Assembly: GCA_030180135.1 (NCBI GenBank)
Contig: CM058231.1
Span: 23,377,034 to 23,441,033, forward strand
DNA from: Orychophragmus violaceus
Lineage: Eukaryota > Streptophyta > Magnoliopsida > Brassicales > Brassicaceae
Direction: 5' to 3'
DNA: 64,000 nucleotides
Of this stretch, positions 10,329-21,725 are shown one piece after another (positions within the stretch are counted from its first letter, which is position 1; each line of letters starts with the position of its first letter). A program made the translations under genes and the position numbers. Under the pieces are notes generated by a model. That model ran no database searches, was not told the DNA's origin, and saw only the letters and a program-made list of their open reading frames with translations.

Positions 10329-11692
10329 CTAGGGGAAATAAAGCTCACTATTATATTCCTGCTTCACATCGTCAGTGAAATTCCTCTGTTGTTGCTCGAT
10401 TCTCTGAAGATGCGACGACAGTTGCAGTAGATCAACCGTGGATGATCCTTTTCCGTTACGTGAACTAGAACCAGATTTGTTCTTGCCAGGATCGATCCCC
10501 AACGGTTGCATCTGATCATAGTCTATTCTTGAGGCATTGAGATTTTGGTATGGTTGAGTGATTGAGAAAGTTTTGTTTGGAGTTTCAGAGAAGTGTAGTT
10601 GTTGGGACTGAGCTGACAGAAGAGAGAGAGCACAAGTAGAGCGTGGTGCCACCTCATGTAAGTCCCAAATTGAAGATACACCAGAAGCTTCCGGTGAATA
10701 AATCGGTGGTTTAGATTCATAAATCATGTGATCATCTTTGAAACTCACGAGTCTACTTGCACGGTGGTGGTCGTGCTCATCCATTACTCTGTAATAGAAA
10801 CTACCAGGAAACGACTCTTGCAAGACCAACGAGAAGTCATTGACTGATGAATCTTCCAGATACTTGTGACCTGCCACAAAAATTTACAGTAGTACAAATG
10901 AAAGACTGTATAAGGAAACATAACTGGTCTCAAGTTGGATTCAATACATAAATGGAAAGGGAAAGGCAGAGACTTTGTACCTTGAAGCTTATGCTGCTTA
11001 CCCGGTAGGAAATAGAATGAAGGTTTCCTTCTTCGCTCATTGTGACCGGCTAATCTTCTTCTGCAACTTCTTTTCCCATCATCAAACTCTGAAAGGAAAT
11101 GAAACCTAACCAGAAGCAACTATCATGATATGGTAAAACATGGAACAAAGTAGAGAGCCAGAGAGAGGAAAAAATGAGCAAACCTGCTGCACTGTTGACA
11201 AAACCTCTGTTCAATACCGCTAACTATAACCACTGAAGTCTTTGAATGAGTCTCGCAAACTCTATGCCTTTTGTAGTAATCTTTTAAAGAGCTCAAATCC
11301 ATATTGCACCCATAGACTTGACACAATGGTTTCTGCGAGCATGAGCTTGAAGCCCGAGTTGTCTTTTTAGCAAAGTCTCTAGACGAAGTACCATCATCGT
11401 TCCTAGACAACTTGGAAGAAGAAGATAAATTATCTTCCTCCTCCTCCTCAACTTGCAACAAACTGGAAGGAACCAGACAAGAAGAAGACACCACTTTGCT
11501 AATGGAAACAGCACTGAATCCATTGGATTTACCAGCCATACCGGACATGAAGACATCATTCTTCTCCAATTCATTAGAGAGCCCCTGTTCAAATCCGGCC
11601 ATGGATCTTCGATTCTCAGTAGAAGAATCGGAAGGTAGAAGGGAGGTTCCATTAGCCAAGAAAAAACTTCCCCCATAGCTCCAAGAATCCAT
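10329..11692 (-). CDS. SPL6: SQUAMOSA promoter-binding-like transcription factor 6
   Basis: Three coding exons join in phase to 391 residues: 11692-11184, 11105-10981 and 10870-10329. The N-terminus MDSWSYGGSFF matches Arabidopsis SPL6 (MDSWSYG). The SBP domain covers about residues 124-197. Zn1 ligands are C124, C129, C146 and H149; Zn2 ligands are C165, C168, H172 and C184, in RFCQQCSRF-HFLSEFDDGKRS. The overlapping nuclear localisation signal is KRSCRRRLAGHNERRRK. The exon 1/2 splice falls inside SRF. The C-terminus VKQEYNSELYFP is SPL6-like. SPL proteins bind GTAC-core sites; SPL6 has been linked to immune gene expression in Arabidopsis. The last exon carries a miR156 site. In the SBP domain the usual YHKRH is YYKRH; this His is not a zinc ligand. 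An acidic Glu run lies at about 81-86. The gene appears intact. Confidence 0.93.
10614..10633 (-). promoter_or_regulatory. miR156/157 target site in SPL6 exon 3
   Basis: The plus strand reads TGACAGAAGAGAGAGAGCAC, matching mature miR156 except for one position (miR156 has T where the 15th base is A). The sense mRNA therefore has the standard target that encodes ALSLLSAQ. miR156 restrains SPL genes in the juvenile phase by cleavage and translational repression. Confidence 0.93.
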
Positions 11693-12089
11693 CAGCAAAA
11701 GAAGTATATAATCAGTAGAAACGGATCAAGTCCAAGCTTTTTGCTTTCTTCAACAATTCGATAAATGATACAAAACCCTAAAGTAGGAAGCTTTCATTGT
11801 CAATTTTCCTTGTGAGAGAGAACGATTCACCTATTCCTTCGATTGAGACAAACCCCAGATGTAATTGACGATGATATTCAGACCCTAAACTATGAAACTA
11901 AGAAGAACAAAAATCAATACTTTTCATCAAAATCAGGGGAAACCAATCAAACAATAGGATCAAGTAATTTTAAATTCCTTTAATTCAGTTGAAGGGTCTA
12001 TTGGAAAGTAAATAGAAGAACCAAATCGTTGACGAGAAAGAAGAATCAAACATTAAAAAAAAAAAGAGAGAAGGAAAGAAAATACTCAC

Positions 12090-12274
12090 CGATTGTTAGA
12101 ATAACAGAGGAGGAACAGGGAAACTCTGAAGAGAGATTTGGAGGAAATATAAGAGTGAAAATGGAGAGTCCAAGGAAGGAAGGAATAAGGTGAAGGTGAC
12201 GTCGAAGCAGATACTGTTGTTGTTGGGTCAACATGATTTCCACTACAACACCCATCTTCTCCACAGGACCACAT
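12090..12274 (-). other. Probable SPL6 5' leader exon with an upstream reading frame
   Basis: A strong donor (CG|GTGAGT at 12090/12089) ends an upstream exon on the SPL6 strand, so the leader probably has an intron between 12089 and about 11700 (acceptor not determined). An ATG at 12274 opens 61 codons (MWSCGEDGCC...) that run straight into this donor. Arabidopsis SPL6 begins at MDSWSYG, so this is more likely a uORF than an N-terminal extension. Confidence 0.45.
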
Positions 12275-12291
12275 CCTCTCTATTTTTTTTG

Positions 12292-14160
12292 GTATAAATT
12301 GTTTAGAAAAATACTTCCTAATTTTGGTATTAAAGAAAATGAATTCACAGATACAATAATATAGAAGAGGACGACGGTAGCATGTATTGAGTTTTTTTTT
12401 TTTTGTAGAGACAAACACCGCAACTGATGTCTTGTGAACACATATACATACAATCAAAACCAGTGCCTGACTCTAGGCATGTGCTGAGAGTGCAGTTGCA
12501 CATGATCCATCAATCTTTAAGGCCCATATTATAAGTTTTAAGTTTTACATCTTTTAGTCTATATATCGGAGGAATCTTTTGGACGAGGGAAATTTTGTTT
12601 TATGTCTTCTGGATTTCTAAATTGTAAGAGTTATGTTCTATATTATTTTTTAACTGTGTTTGAACTTAGACAAGAAACGATCATGTAAATATTTGTTAGT
12701 CTCTAATCCTTTCGATAAGAAAGCATGGTTACTCTCCACTTTTTCATCAAAATTGTTTCAATTTCGTTTATTTGTTTCAACGGTTGTAATTATATGGTTT
12801 CTGTATCTTGTAAAACTTTTTTAATGTCAATATATAGATTTGTCGGAAAAAAAAATTATTTGTCTCAGTTTTTTAACTGATAAACAAGTTTATTTATCGG
12901 TCTTTTTTGTAATAACACCGGGTCTTGTTGACGATTGACTCGTACCTGATCCAAAATGATAGATCACAGTGGATATTGTCACTACACTACACACAGTCCA
13001 AAGTTTAAACATTTTTGGGTTATATTCTAACAAACACGCTTTTGGATTAATTATTTGGTTTGTTGGTGGCTTTCCAATTTTAAAGAGAAAAAATCAAGAA
13101 CCTAGGGAGAATATTATAAAGCAACTTGGGAACATTATATGTTAGTTTATCTATTAAAACAAATGTCCAAATCAATGCATAAGTTAGAAGAAGAAGTTGA
13201 CAAAAAAAAAAGGTTAGGAGAAGAATGTATGGGGTTTCCAGAAAAGAAAAATAAACTTTGGGGTCGCGAAAAGAATATATAAAATATTTGGGAATCAGCG
13301 AATTGAAGAGATTGGTGGTGGAACGTGTGTGGGCAATCGCCAGAAGTTTTACAAAACTTTTGCTTTATTACAAAATTAACCCTTTTTATTTTTCTTTTAT
13401 TTTCATAAAAATCAGCACATGGTGGGAGCCAGAGCACATCTTGTTGGCCAACCAACCGCACTTTTCAGGTGATGGAATCTAAGCTAGTCCCAATTTCCAT
13501 ATTTTTGGTTCCTTCTCTTCTTTCTTGTTTGCTAAATTAATATTTTTATGTGATTATAAAGTTGAGAAATATCCTAGAATAACAATAAAATGAGTTGATG
13601 TGACAAAAATACCAATAAAAAAATTGACATTATTAGTATTATTTTAGATTGTAAATTTTTTTGTATTTCTATATAATTTATAACTAATATATATTAAAAA
13701 TATTAAGGTTTAGAGTTTAGGATTTCAAATTTAGAGTTTAGTTTTTAAAGTTTTAAAATATTAAAAAATATATTTTAATAAAATATTATTTTATATTAAA
13801 TAGATTTATTATTGATTAATATTAATTTAGTCTTTATCCTTTTTAATAAATGTTATTTTGATCATTTTTTTCCTTATTGCTATTTTGGTTACACACCCTA
13901 TTTTTATGCCATTATAAAGAATTGCTCTTATAAACTTGAAAGTTTCCCATAGTTGTTTAATAATTTCAGATATATTATTATTTTATGTGTCAAAAGACTT
14001 CAAAGCTTTTTAAAACTGAGCCAAAAATAATAAATAAAATTTGGTGCATGTTACATTTGCAAAACCAAGTCCATCAAAATACAAAGGTTAAGGCTTAACT
14101 TAAGCCCATTAAAAATGAGCCATGTGGTTCTGATTTATTTATTTTTCTTTTTTTTCCCCA
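12292..14160. other. SPL6 upstream intergenic DNA
   Basis: AT-rich with several homopolymer runs and no recognisable coding potential. The part 13560-13920 is very AT-rich, with imperfect TTTAGAGTTTA repeats typical of decayed transposon or spacer DNA. The SPL6 promoter must lie in its left part. Confidence 0.5.
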
Positions 14161-14188
14161 ACTAGAAAATTCTTATTGAATTTGATCG

Positions 14189-15110
14189 TTACAAAATTGT
14201 GCATATAAAAAAATTGGACATGAATGATAGATACACCTTTGATGTATAGCGTTGCCATTGTCTGATCGTAGTTAAGTAGTGTTGGAGACGGATATTAGAG
14301 CTTCCATTTTGCAGTAGTCTGGTAATTATCAGATTATCACCTTCAAATTCGACCTTCGTAAATCCAGCTGACCAACACGCCTGCATACTCCAAATTAATG
14401 ACAAGCACTTTGCTTCTTCCACTGATCGCCTCCCTTGATATTTACCCAATCCACATTGCAAATGATTCCCAAAGTGATCGCATACGATCCATCCTAACCC
14501 TGATTCACTGTTGCCTTGTTTGTTGGAAGCGTCATAGTTGCATTTAACCCATTCCTTATCAGGATTCCTCCATTTTCCATTGTGTCTTGGTGTAATTCCC
14601 GAACCTCCTGCACCTGTAGCTTGAGATGTATGACATGATATCCATTCTTGTGTATCTCCAAGTGCATAATTATATGTATCCAGTTCTTAAAGGTTTCGGC
14701 GTGAGAAGATTAACTCGTTTCTACTTTTTCAAAGTATTCACAGTATCCAGGATGGGACCAATCGCATCTGCATTGGAAGTTTGGATCATTATAGAAATAA
14801 AAAATCAGTCGCAATTTGTCTTCCAGGCTGAGATTTGCATCAATCGTTTGGAACAAAGGTATACATGTCAAACACCAAACCATCGCCGCATATGGGCACG
14901 TAAAGAAGACATGATCCGTTGTTTCCTCTTCTAGACAACATCTTGAACAGAGAGGGTCACATTGTATGCGACGTGTTCGCAAATTTACATTTGTTGTGAT
15001 AGCCTTGGAAGCCATTTTCCACAAGAAATGTTCAAGTTTCGAAGCAATGTCAGTAGACCATATATTTCTTGAGATATCCGGATATGCTGCGAGCAGAGAT
15101 TGGTTCTGAT
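14189..15110 (-). pseudogene. LINE ORF2 3' fragment (zf-RVT and RNase H domains)
   Basis: From 15024 leftwards the frame reads WKMASKAITTNVNLRTRRIQ, then CDPLCSRC, ETTDHVFFTCPYAAMVW. This is the zinc-binding zf-RVT domain (CxxC...HxxxxC) that follows reverse transcriptase in plant L1-type elements. A second frame from about 14540 to 14189 reads GLGWIVCDHFGN, then SVEEAKCLSLIWSMQACW and VEFEGDNLII, an RNase H domain. The two are out of frame and separated by degenerate sequence, and the RT is missing. It is a dead, 5'-truncated LINE. Confidence 0.8.
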
Positions 15111-15893
15111 TTATTTCTTTTATTGTTAGTCTGTCCTACGCCAATAGCTCCAATTTTCACGAAAATTCTCCAAAATGATTTAGAAAAAAAAAATATTCCT
15201 TGAAGTAACAATCACTTTGGAGAGTCAAGAGTGCACCAAAAAGATTAGTAGCGATTTCTATCAATAACATTTGAATACGATGGAAAGTCCAGATATTTTG
15301 AGCTTTAACATTTGAGACTAAAGACCAGAGAGTTTATTTGTTTTGTTTTATAATGACATAACTAAAAATCTAATTATATAATTGAAAAGTAAGAATGCAC
15401 GAAATTCATTCTCACGAGGTTAATTACCAGCATACTCTTAATGAAATTTTAATGAAAAGTGTCCCACATCGGTAGTTGGAGAAATAATTAACTAATATAT
15501 TTTAGAATTATGATGGTCTACGAAAAAAGCATAAATCGCTCTGAAAAGTCAATCAACCATACTTTTCATTCAGGTCTAAATCTCATGAATCTAAAATATT
15601 TCATAATGAAAATAACTTCCAATTTTTTAACTCTAACAAAATACCGCTATTTCCGCACAGGATGCGGGCACTGCACCTAGTAGACATAAAAACTAAACAA
15701 AATTGAATTGATTCGGACTAAATTTTCTTAAACCAAAATCGAACGATATATTATGTCTATTCAATTCAATTTGGATATGGGGCCAACTATTCGGATGCAC
15801 TCCTTCCTCTTCCTCTTTTGATAGAATTTGAAGCTTTTTTTGTCAACAATACTTTTGAAACCTCTTATGTTTAATGAATTTCGTTTGACTACA

Positions 15894-15926
<33 letters not shown>

Positions 15927-15955
15927 TTGAATTAATAAAATAAGTTGAAATAAAA
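15111..15955. other. Stretch without a recognisable gene
   Basis: AT-rich spacer between LINE relics, including a (TA)n run at about 15892-15920. No coding signature is seen on either strand. Confidence 0.5.
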
Positions 15956-15960
15956 CAAAT

Positions 15961-16110
15961 CTTTTTTTTTTGAACTGAAAAATACTTTCAGTTCATCTCC
16001 TACAACAGTTTCCAAAGTTACATTGTTGAGAGCCTTCTTTGCCAAGGAATCAACTTCAACATTAACACTTCTTAAAATAAAAGAAAAGCACAGAAAAATG
16101 AAGTTTTTTT
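15961..16110 (-). pseudogene. LINE 3' terminus: RNase H C-terminal fragment
   Basis: The minus strand reads VNVEVDSLAKKALNNVTLET, the conserved C-terminal block (xxxDSLAKxAL) of the LINE RNase H domain. It is followed by a run of A on that strand (T-run at about 15962-15971), consistent with the poly(A) end of an insertion. Only about 150 bp survives. Confidence 0.6.
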
Positions 16111-16649
16111 GATATCGCTTTGATGTCGTTGATCACTCCTAAATTAAGTAAAACTGGTATATATAATATGACAACATATATGACGTAAATCATTAGTTCT
16201 CTAACATAAATCTAAACTCACCATTTGTGAGTGTCTTTGTATGCAAGGTCAATTACAATACCATTTTACTTTGCATATAATTACCTAACTTTGTGATAAT
16301 CACATGTTTGGACCCTCCACCCACTACATGAACTATGTATTAATTATTGATTTCATACACCCCGCTTTTTGTCTATATTGGTGACATGTATCATTGTCTC
16401 TAGATCCATGAGTTTTCTTCTCTTTTTTCTCCAATCGACATGAGTTTATTGTTTATACATTTGATCCTCCTGTCTGTTTTTCTTTTTTGAAAATATGTAA
16501 AATTATATTCCTTTCTTTTTACATCAAAATTTCTATTGTTTCGGAAAGAGTAAAAAAAAAAAAACTTATGCAACATAGTATCTCTTGTAGGAACCAATAA
16601 ACAAGGGCATCTTCATATTCTCCCATATCTCTCAAAGTGCTTAATCTAT

Positions 16650-18990
16650 TCATTATCATTTTGTTGATCATCTTGGTTAAATTTTGAGCTGACATACCAC
16701 TCTTTCAATGCCTCCTATTTTTTCTCGCCAAATTGTGTGTATACAGACTTGGAAGATATATTTCCAAGTGAATAAAGCCATATGTCTCATACCTCTCTCG
16801 GTCAGAAGAGTTACCACTCCTTTCCATGATATTGTAAATTTCTCCCCAGAACTCCCTTCATTAATGTACTCCAAATCTGCTCTGTATACACACACTCAAA
16901 GAATAGATGTGTTTTGTTTCCAATGTATCAGTACACAATACACACATTCTGTTAGCATCTGCTCCCCAATTCATCAATCTATCTCATGTCGCTAGACGGT
17001 TCTTGATTGCTAACCAAACGATAAAATAATACATAGGTGTAGCATTACTGAACCAAATGCCTCTATGCCATCTGCATTTCAATTGGGGGGATCTGATCAA
17101 GTTCCAAGTGTCTTTTGAGCTAAAATTTAGTTTGAAAATGTCACTTTTTTAACGCCATAGAGGTGCGTCCTCTAATGCCATTCGAGAACCGTCTCTTAGC
17201 TTGTCCAACATGTCCTCCACATGTTCAAGTGCTGAATATATATGTCTCCTTCTGTTTTTCTCTTAAGAACATCCCCTACCGTGGCCTCAAGAGAAATCCC
17301 CAAGTCTATGCATCTTCGAGGTCTGAGAAGATTATACAACACTCCCAATGAACTCCATCTTTCAACCCAAAACGAGGTATTGACACCATTACCCACTTTC
17401 ACTGTGTAGCATGTTTTAGCCAATGTGTATTTGAGCATTTTCTTCCTGAACCACGATCCTACAATGGTGTTCTCTCTGATAGCCCAAAACGACTTCTTCT
17501 TAAGGTTATTTGCTCTTATCCATTGCACCCACTGAGACGGTACTATATTCAATCTGCAAATAAGTTTTAGAACACAAACTTTATTTGCTTCCTCTACTGA
17601 TTTCAGCCCCAATCCTCCCTCATCATTTGGTTTACAAAAAACTTTCCAAGCCACTTTGGCTTTCCTTGAGTTTAGGTCCATACCAGACCAAAGGAAAGCT
17701 GCACAAAGTTTATCCACCTTGACTTTCCAAGCTACATTTATTAGGTAGTCTAAATACTCCAATCCAGAAGTTTGTTAAACTATTGATAACCGATCTCACC
17801 AACTCTAGCCTCCATGAGAATGAAATAAATGGCCCCTTCCATGAGATTATTCGTAGCTTAATCTTCTCAACAAGGGATTGTAATCTGTTTGGTTCATCCG
17901 CTTTGTTAAGAGTGGAAGCCCCAGATAATGCACTGGTAGATAACCCACCTCGAAGTTAAACTTTTGAAGAATTTCCTCTTGGTTACTCTTGTTTACACCA
18001 AGATTTGCAGGCCAGAGTCCCTGATGCATACTTCATAAACATTCAAAACACCCTCCAAAGATCTAAGAGTACCATCAGTGAAGACAATCAAATCATCAGC
18101 AAAGCATATGTGCGTTAACCTGATGTTTGTACATTTCGGGTGGTATCCAATTCTTCTAGACATTGCTTCTAAGTCAATCCTCTTGGAGAGGACATTTATG
18201 CAAATAACAAAAAGATACGGGGATAGCTCAATCATGTTTTACTTCTAAAAACCCCCGCTAATTCTCCGTTCACTTGAATATAGAAGAGGGAGTGGTGACA
18301 CATATCATTATCTAGTGGATGAACTCGTTCGGGAGGTTAAGTGCCTTTTGCGTTTTCTCCAAGAAAGGTCATTCTACAAAGTTGAATGCCTTGGATATAA
18401 CAATTTTGATGGCACTTCTCGAAGGATATAAGTCCTTGTGATAGTCTTTTACAACTTCAATAGCTAGCAACAGATTTTTCATGAGCAAATGGTTTTTGAC
18501 AAAAGCAGATTGGTTCATAGCTATAAATCGAGGCATAAGTACTTTTAATCTATTCGTCAAGAGTTTTGAAATTACTGTGTAGATGATGTTGGTTTACATA
18601 CAACTACATTGATCTTAGTAAAGGGTGCTTTAGATGCACGTGGTTCCAAGTTAATGCCAGATAAAAAGGATAAGAGACCAATCTATAGTCTTTCATTGTG
18701 ATTGCTTCTATCTTCTTTGGGGTGAGAACTAGAATCGTTGAGTTCAAACCCTTTGTCAAGAATCCTTTGGTGAAGAAGAATTGTATTGTTGTAATACGTC
18801 TTCCTTGATTGTCTGCCAAACCGAGATAAAGAATTCACACGTATATCCATCTGCTCGAATGACTTATTCTTTGGCATAGAAAATAAAACTTCACGAATTT
18901 CTTCATCAGTAACACCAGCCATTAATCTCTGCTTTTCCAAACCTGTAATATTGTACTGCAAAATCCTCCTCAATTCTTCTTCTGAAACAT
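16650..18990 (-). pseudogene. Degenerate LINE ORF2 (reverse transcriptase to C-terminal domain)
   Basis: Minus-strand fragments follow one another in the order of plant L1 ORF2. 18973-18810: EIREVLFSMPKNKS (RT entry). 18560-18369: MPRFIAMNQSAFVKN. 18235-17993: THICFADDLIVFTDG, the RT catalytic FADD box. 17960-17847: YLPVHYLGLPLLTKRM. 17762-17196: AAFLWSGMDLNSRKAKVAW, CKPNDEGGLGLKS, then VGNGVNTSFWVERWSSLG. 16895-16677: the C-terminal LLTERGMRHMALFTWKYIF tail. Frameshifts and stops separate the pieces, so it is inactive. It is a separate copy from the 14.2-15.1 kb fragment. Confidence 0.85.
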
Positions 18991-18999
18991 CCTCAAAAT

Positions 19000-19670
19000 C
19001 ATTTAGTCATGTCTGTTTGATTTGGTTTATTTTGCAAAATACATACCAAAAACTTATAAAAAATTACTCCCTAATAAGTTTATAGTTGATGTAATACAAT
19101 TAGATATAAAGCAAAAGTATTTCGTTAAACTACCTAATGTATACATAAAATGGGATTATATTTTTGGCAAGAGCCCAAAAGTCTATTTTTCATTAAATGG
19201 AATTCTCATCGCTATTTAGTTTGTTTTAATTCTCCATTTCACCATACATTACTCAAATCAACAACGACGATCTTTCACATTCATAAAGATTTTTAGTTGG
19301 ATATATTATTGTTTAACGACCAACACATCATAATTATCCTTAAAAAGGATACTATAGTAGTGCGTATGCGATATGCCTTATGCATGCATTATAATAAATA
19401 TATTAAAATGAGAAATTTGAAAAGCAAGCGCAATCTATGCATGTCAAAAGCTTTTGGATATCTCTTTGTCCTCGATTAGTTTGTTAATAAATTTATCTAA
19501 AGCGATAATATTTTTAAGGTTAAATCAATCTTCGACCTAAACATTAGTTATACTTGGTCATATCTATCGAACCTCTATGACACAACTCCTGACAGGACAA
19601 GAAAAACCCCTAAGCATACTAACGGAGAGAGGGAAAAAGACAGTTCATCCACTGGTGCCCATAAGATACA
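19000..19670. other. Stretch without a recognisable gene
   Basis: AT-rich spacer between the LINE and the hAT-type MITE. Short ORFs at 19022-19219 and 19297-19479 show no family resemblance. Confidence 0.5.
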
Positions 19671-19678
19671 CACATAAT

Positions 19679-20057
19679 CATAGCCGGAGCTGGGATTTTC
19701 GGGGCCCCATTCAAAATAATACAAAAATATCATAATTTACATATTATAAAATATTATATTTAAATAATTGTAAAGTAAAATACAATGTAAACATAAATAA
19801 TTTATTTTTATATTTTTACTATATATTTTTATTTTATAACTAAATTTCAATAATATATATAGAATTTTACATAAAATTATATTAAAAATTTTCTATAAAA
19901 CTAAATTTTATGTTAAAATGGGATCTCAAATTATCAAAGTAATACAAATAACAACACTTATAGAGATATAATTAAATTAATTTTTTTTTATGTGGGACCC
20001 TTGAAAAGTAGGGGCCCCATTCAAAAACTTCAAAAAATGTCATCAACGCCGGCTCTG
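19679..20057. mobile_element. hAT-type MITE, 379 bp, with 8-bp target duplication
   Basis: The direct repeat CACATAAT occurs at 19671-19678 and 20058-20065. Between them the element ends in imperfect inverted repeats: CATAGCCGGAGCTG on the left and, as reverse complement of the right end, CAGAGCCGGCGTTG (11 of 14 match). An 8-bp duplication with CAxxGCCGG-type ends fits the hAT superfamily. Both subterminal regions also share GGGGCCCCATTCAAAA in the same orientation. No coding sequence; it is a non-autonomous element. Confidence 0.75.
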
Positions 20058-20417
20058 CACATAATTCACCCATTCAAATAAAAAATAGTTACATGTTTTC
20101 AGTTATTAAAATAATAATAAACAAAAATTGAACCACTAGCGATTCAAATTATTGAAAAATTTTTGTTATCTACTTGCTACAATAGAACCACATCATTTGT
20201 GATGTGTGCCAAGGACGATCTATCCAAAGCAAACCTAAAATTCATATAAACTAGTTGATTAAATTTATTCTCAATCCAAACGTTGATTTTGATTGGTTCA
20301 ATATATTTCCAAACCTAACTAACCAACCAATGTATGTATGTTAATTATATGAAATAATATTATAAATGTATAATGTAGTCATAAATTAATTTTGCTTATA
20401 TCTATGTTTACTTCTTA

Positions 20418-21307
20418 GAGCATCTCCAAAAGAAACCTCAAAACTTTAAATTTGAGGTTTTGGTCACTCCAAAAGAAACCTCAAAACCTCATTTTTTGAG
20501 GTTTTGAACAGATGTTTCACTGTACAAAACCTCAAATTTGAGGTTTTATTTTTTTTTGCAATCTAGTCCCTATAATTAATATTTTATTAGTTTTGACCTT
20601 TAAATAATTTATTTTATTTATATACTATATATGTATATATATTTTTATAAATTTTATTTTACATATAAGTGCACCCGAAGGTCCAAGGAAATTTTTTTTT
20701 GCAGCTAGACAAGAAGCATGTCGAAAAGATGTTGAAAGTGCATTTGGAGTTTTACAATCCAGATTTGTTATTATAAAAGGACCAGCACGTTACTGGCAGA
20801 AGGAAGTATTGAATGATATAATGACAACATGCATTATCATGCATAACATGATAATTGAGGATTAAAGAGATATCAACGCACCAATTAGAGATGCAAGACC
20901 AGCACCAGCTCCAACTGTGGAAACATCAGTAAATGAAAATGCTCGATTTCAACAATTTTTATCTCGCAATCTTCAGATAAAAAATAAAGAAGCACATTTA
21001 TCACTTCAAAATGCTTTGATTGATCATATTTGGGAGTATTACGGAAATAGGTATGTTGAATAATTTTTAAATATTATATTAAGATTGTAATTTGTTTGTT
21101 TTATTATTATTTTAGATAATATAATATTTTAATTAAATATTTTATGAATTAATATTGTTTATAATATTTTTAATGTATGTTTTATAGTTATATAAAAGTT
21201 TTGTGACATAAATCAATTCTTATTAATATTAAAGACTTTAATGCAAAATACACAAAGTTTAAAGTAATTTGAGGTTTATGTTTGAGGTTTTCTTTTGGAG
21301 ACAAATA
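20418..21307. mobile_element. PIF/Harbinger-derived element with terminal inverted repeats
   Basis: The left end GAGCATCTCCAAAAGAAACC (20418 on, preceded by TTA) and the right end (about 21270-21307) are inverted copies around CTCCAAAAGAAACCTCAAA. The subterminal parts are rich in AACCTCAAATTTGAGGTT palindromes on both sides. GAGCATCTCC ends and a TTA/TAA 3-bp target preference are usual for Brassicaceae Harbinger MITEs. The interior holds a transposase relic. The right boundary and its target duplication are not clear. Confidence 0.6.
20702..21063 (+). pseudogene. Harbinger-type transposase C-terminal fragment
   Basis: The plus strand reads ARQEACRKDVESAFGVLQSR, then GPARYWQKEVLNDIMTTCII and MHNMIIED. 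It then has a TAA and continues in the same frame with RDARPAPAPTVE to LSLQNALIDHIWEYYGN. This is the C-terminal DDE region and tail of plant PIF/Harbinger-like transposases (normal text ERAFGVLQARF ... MHNMIVEDE). The N-terminal two thirds are absent and the in-frame stop follows IIED. It is dead, but the frame is otherwise well kept. Confidence 0.8.
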
Positions 21308-21570
21308 CCTTGAAACCTCAAATTTGAGGTTAACCATAGATATGAAATTGTACTTTGTACTATTTGTTTTCACCTAACATATTAAATATTATTGTTATAA
21401 TAGTAAACTTAAATATATTAAATATGAAATAAAATTGTATACTAAAAGTTAATGTCATTTGTTTATGATAAAATTGGTTCTCTAAAATGGATATATTGCA
21501 AATATATATGAGCAAATTGAAAATTTCCATCCTAATATTTTCTATTACTCATGTATTGTATTTGAATTTA
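21308..21570. other. Spacer before the copia insertion
   Basis: AT-rich; nothing recognisable beyond one more AACCTCAAATTTGAGGTT palindrome at about 21313-21330. Confidence 0.4.
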
Positions 21571-21576
21571 TTTTAT

Positions 21577-21718
21577 AAAAGATTGGTAGAAAGTGTTGTG
21601 TATTATTGAGCTTTAGAATGGTTTATATACAACTTTGACAATAGGCAAATTGCCTTAAAGATATACCCAAATCATTAATAGAGTATATCTCGAAAGATAT
21701 TCTATGTATATCCTAATA
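21577..21718 (-). repeat. 3' LTR of the defective copia element
   Basis: 142 bp, identical by eye to 26849-26990. It follows the PPT on the element's strand. Confidence 0.9.
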
Positions 21719-21725
21719 CCCTCCC

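Noticed and set aside
12046..12264. Frames of 72 and 123 codons upstream of SPL6 as separate genes
   Set aside because: They overlap the SPL6 leader exon and a donor site; the reading beyond the donor is intronic. Only the ATG frame at 12274 was kept, as a possible uORF.
20418..20560. Possible miRNA precursor from AACCTCAAATTTGAGGTT repeats
   Set aside because: Better explained as terminal and subterminal repeats of the Harbinger element.
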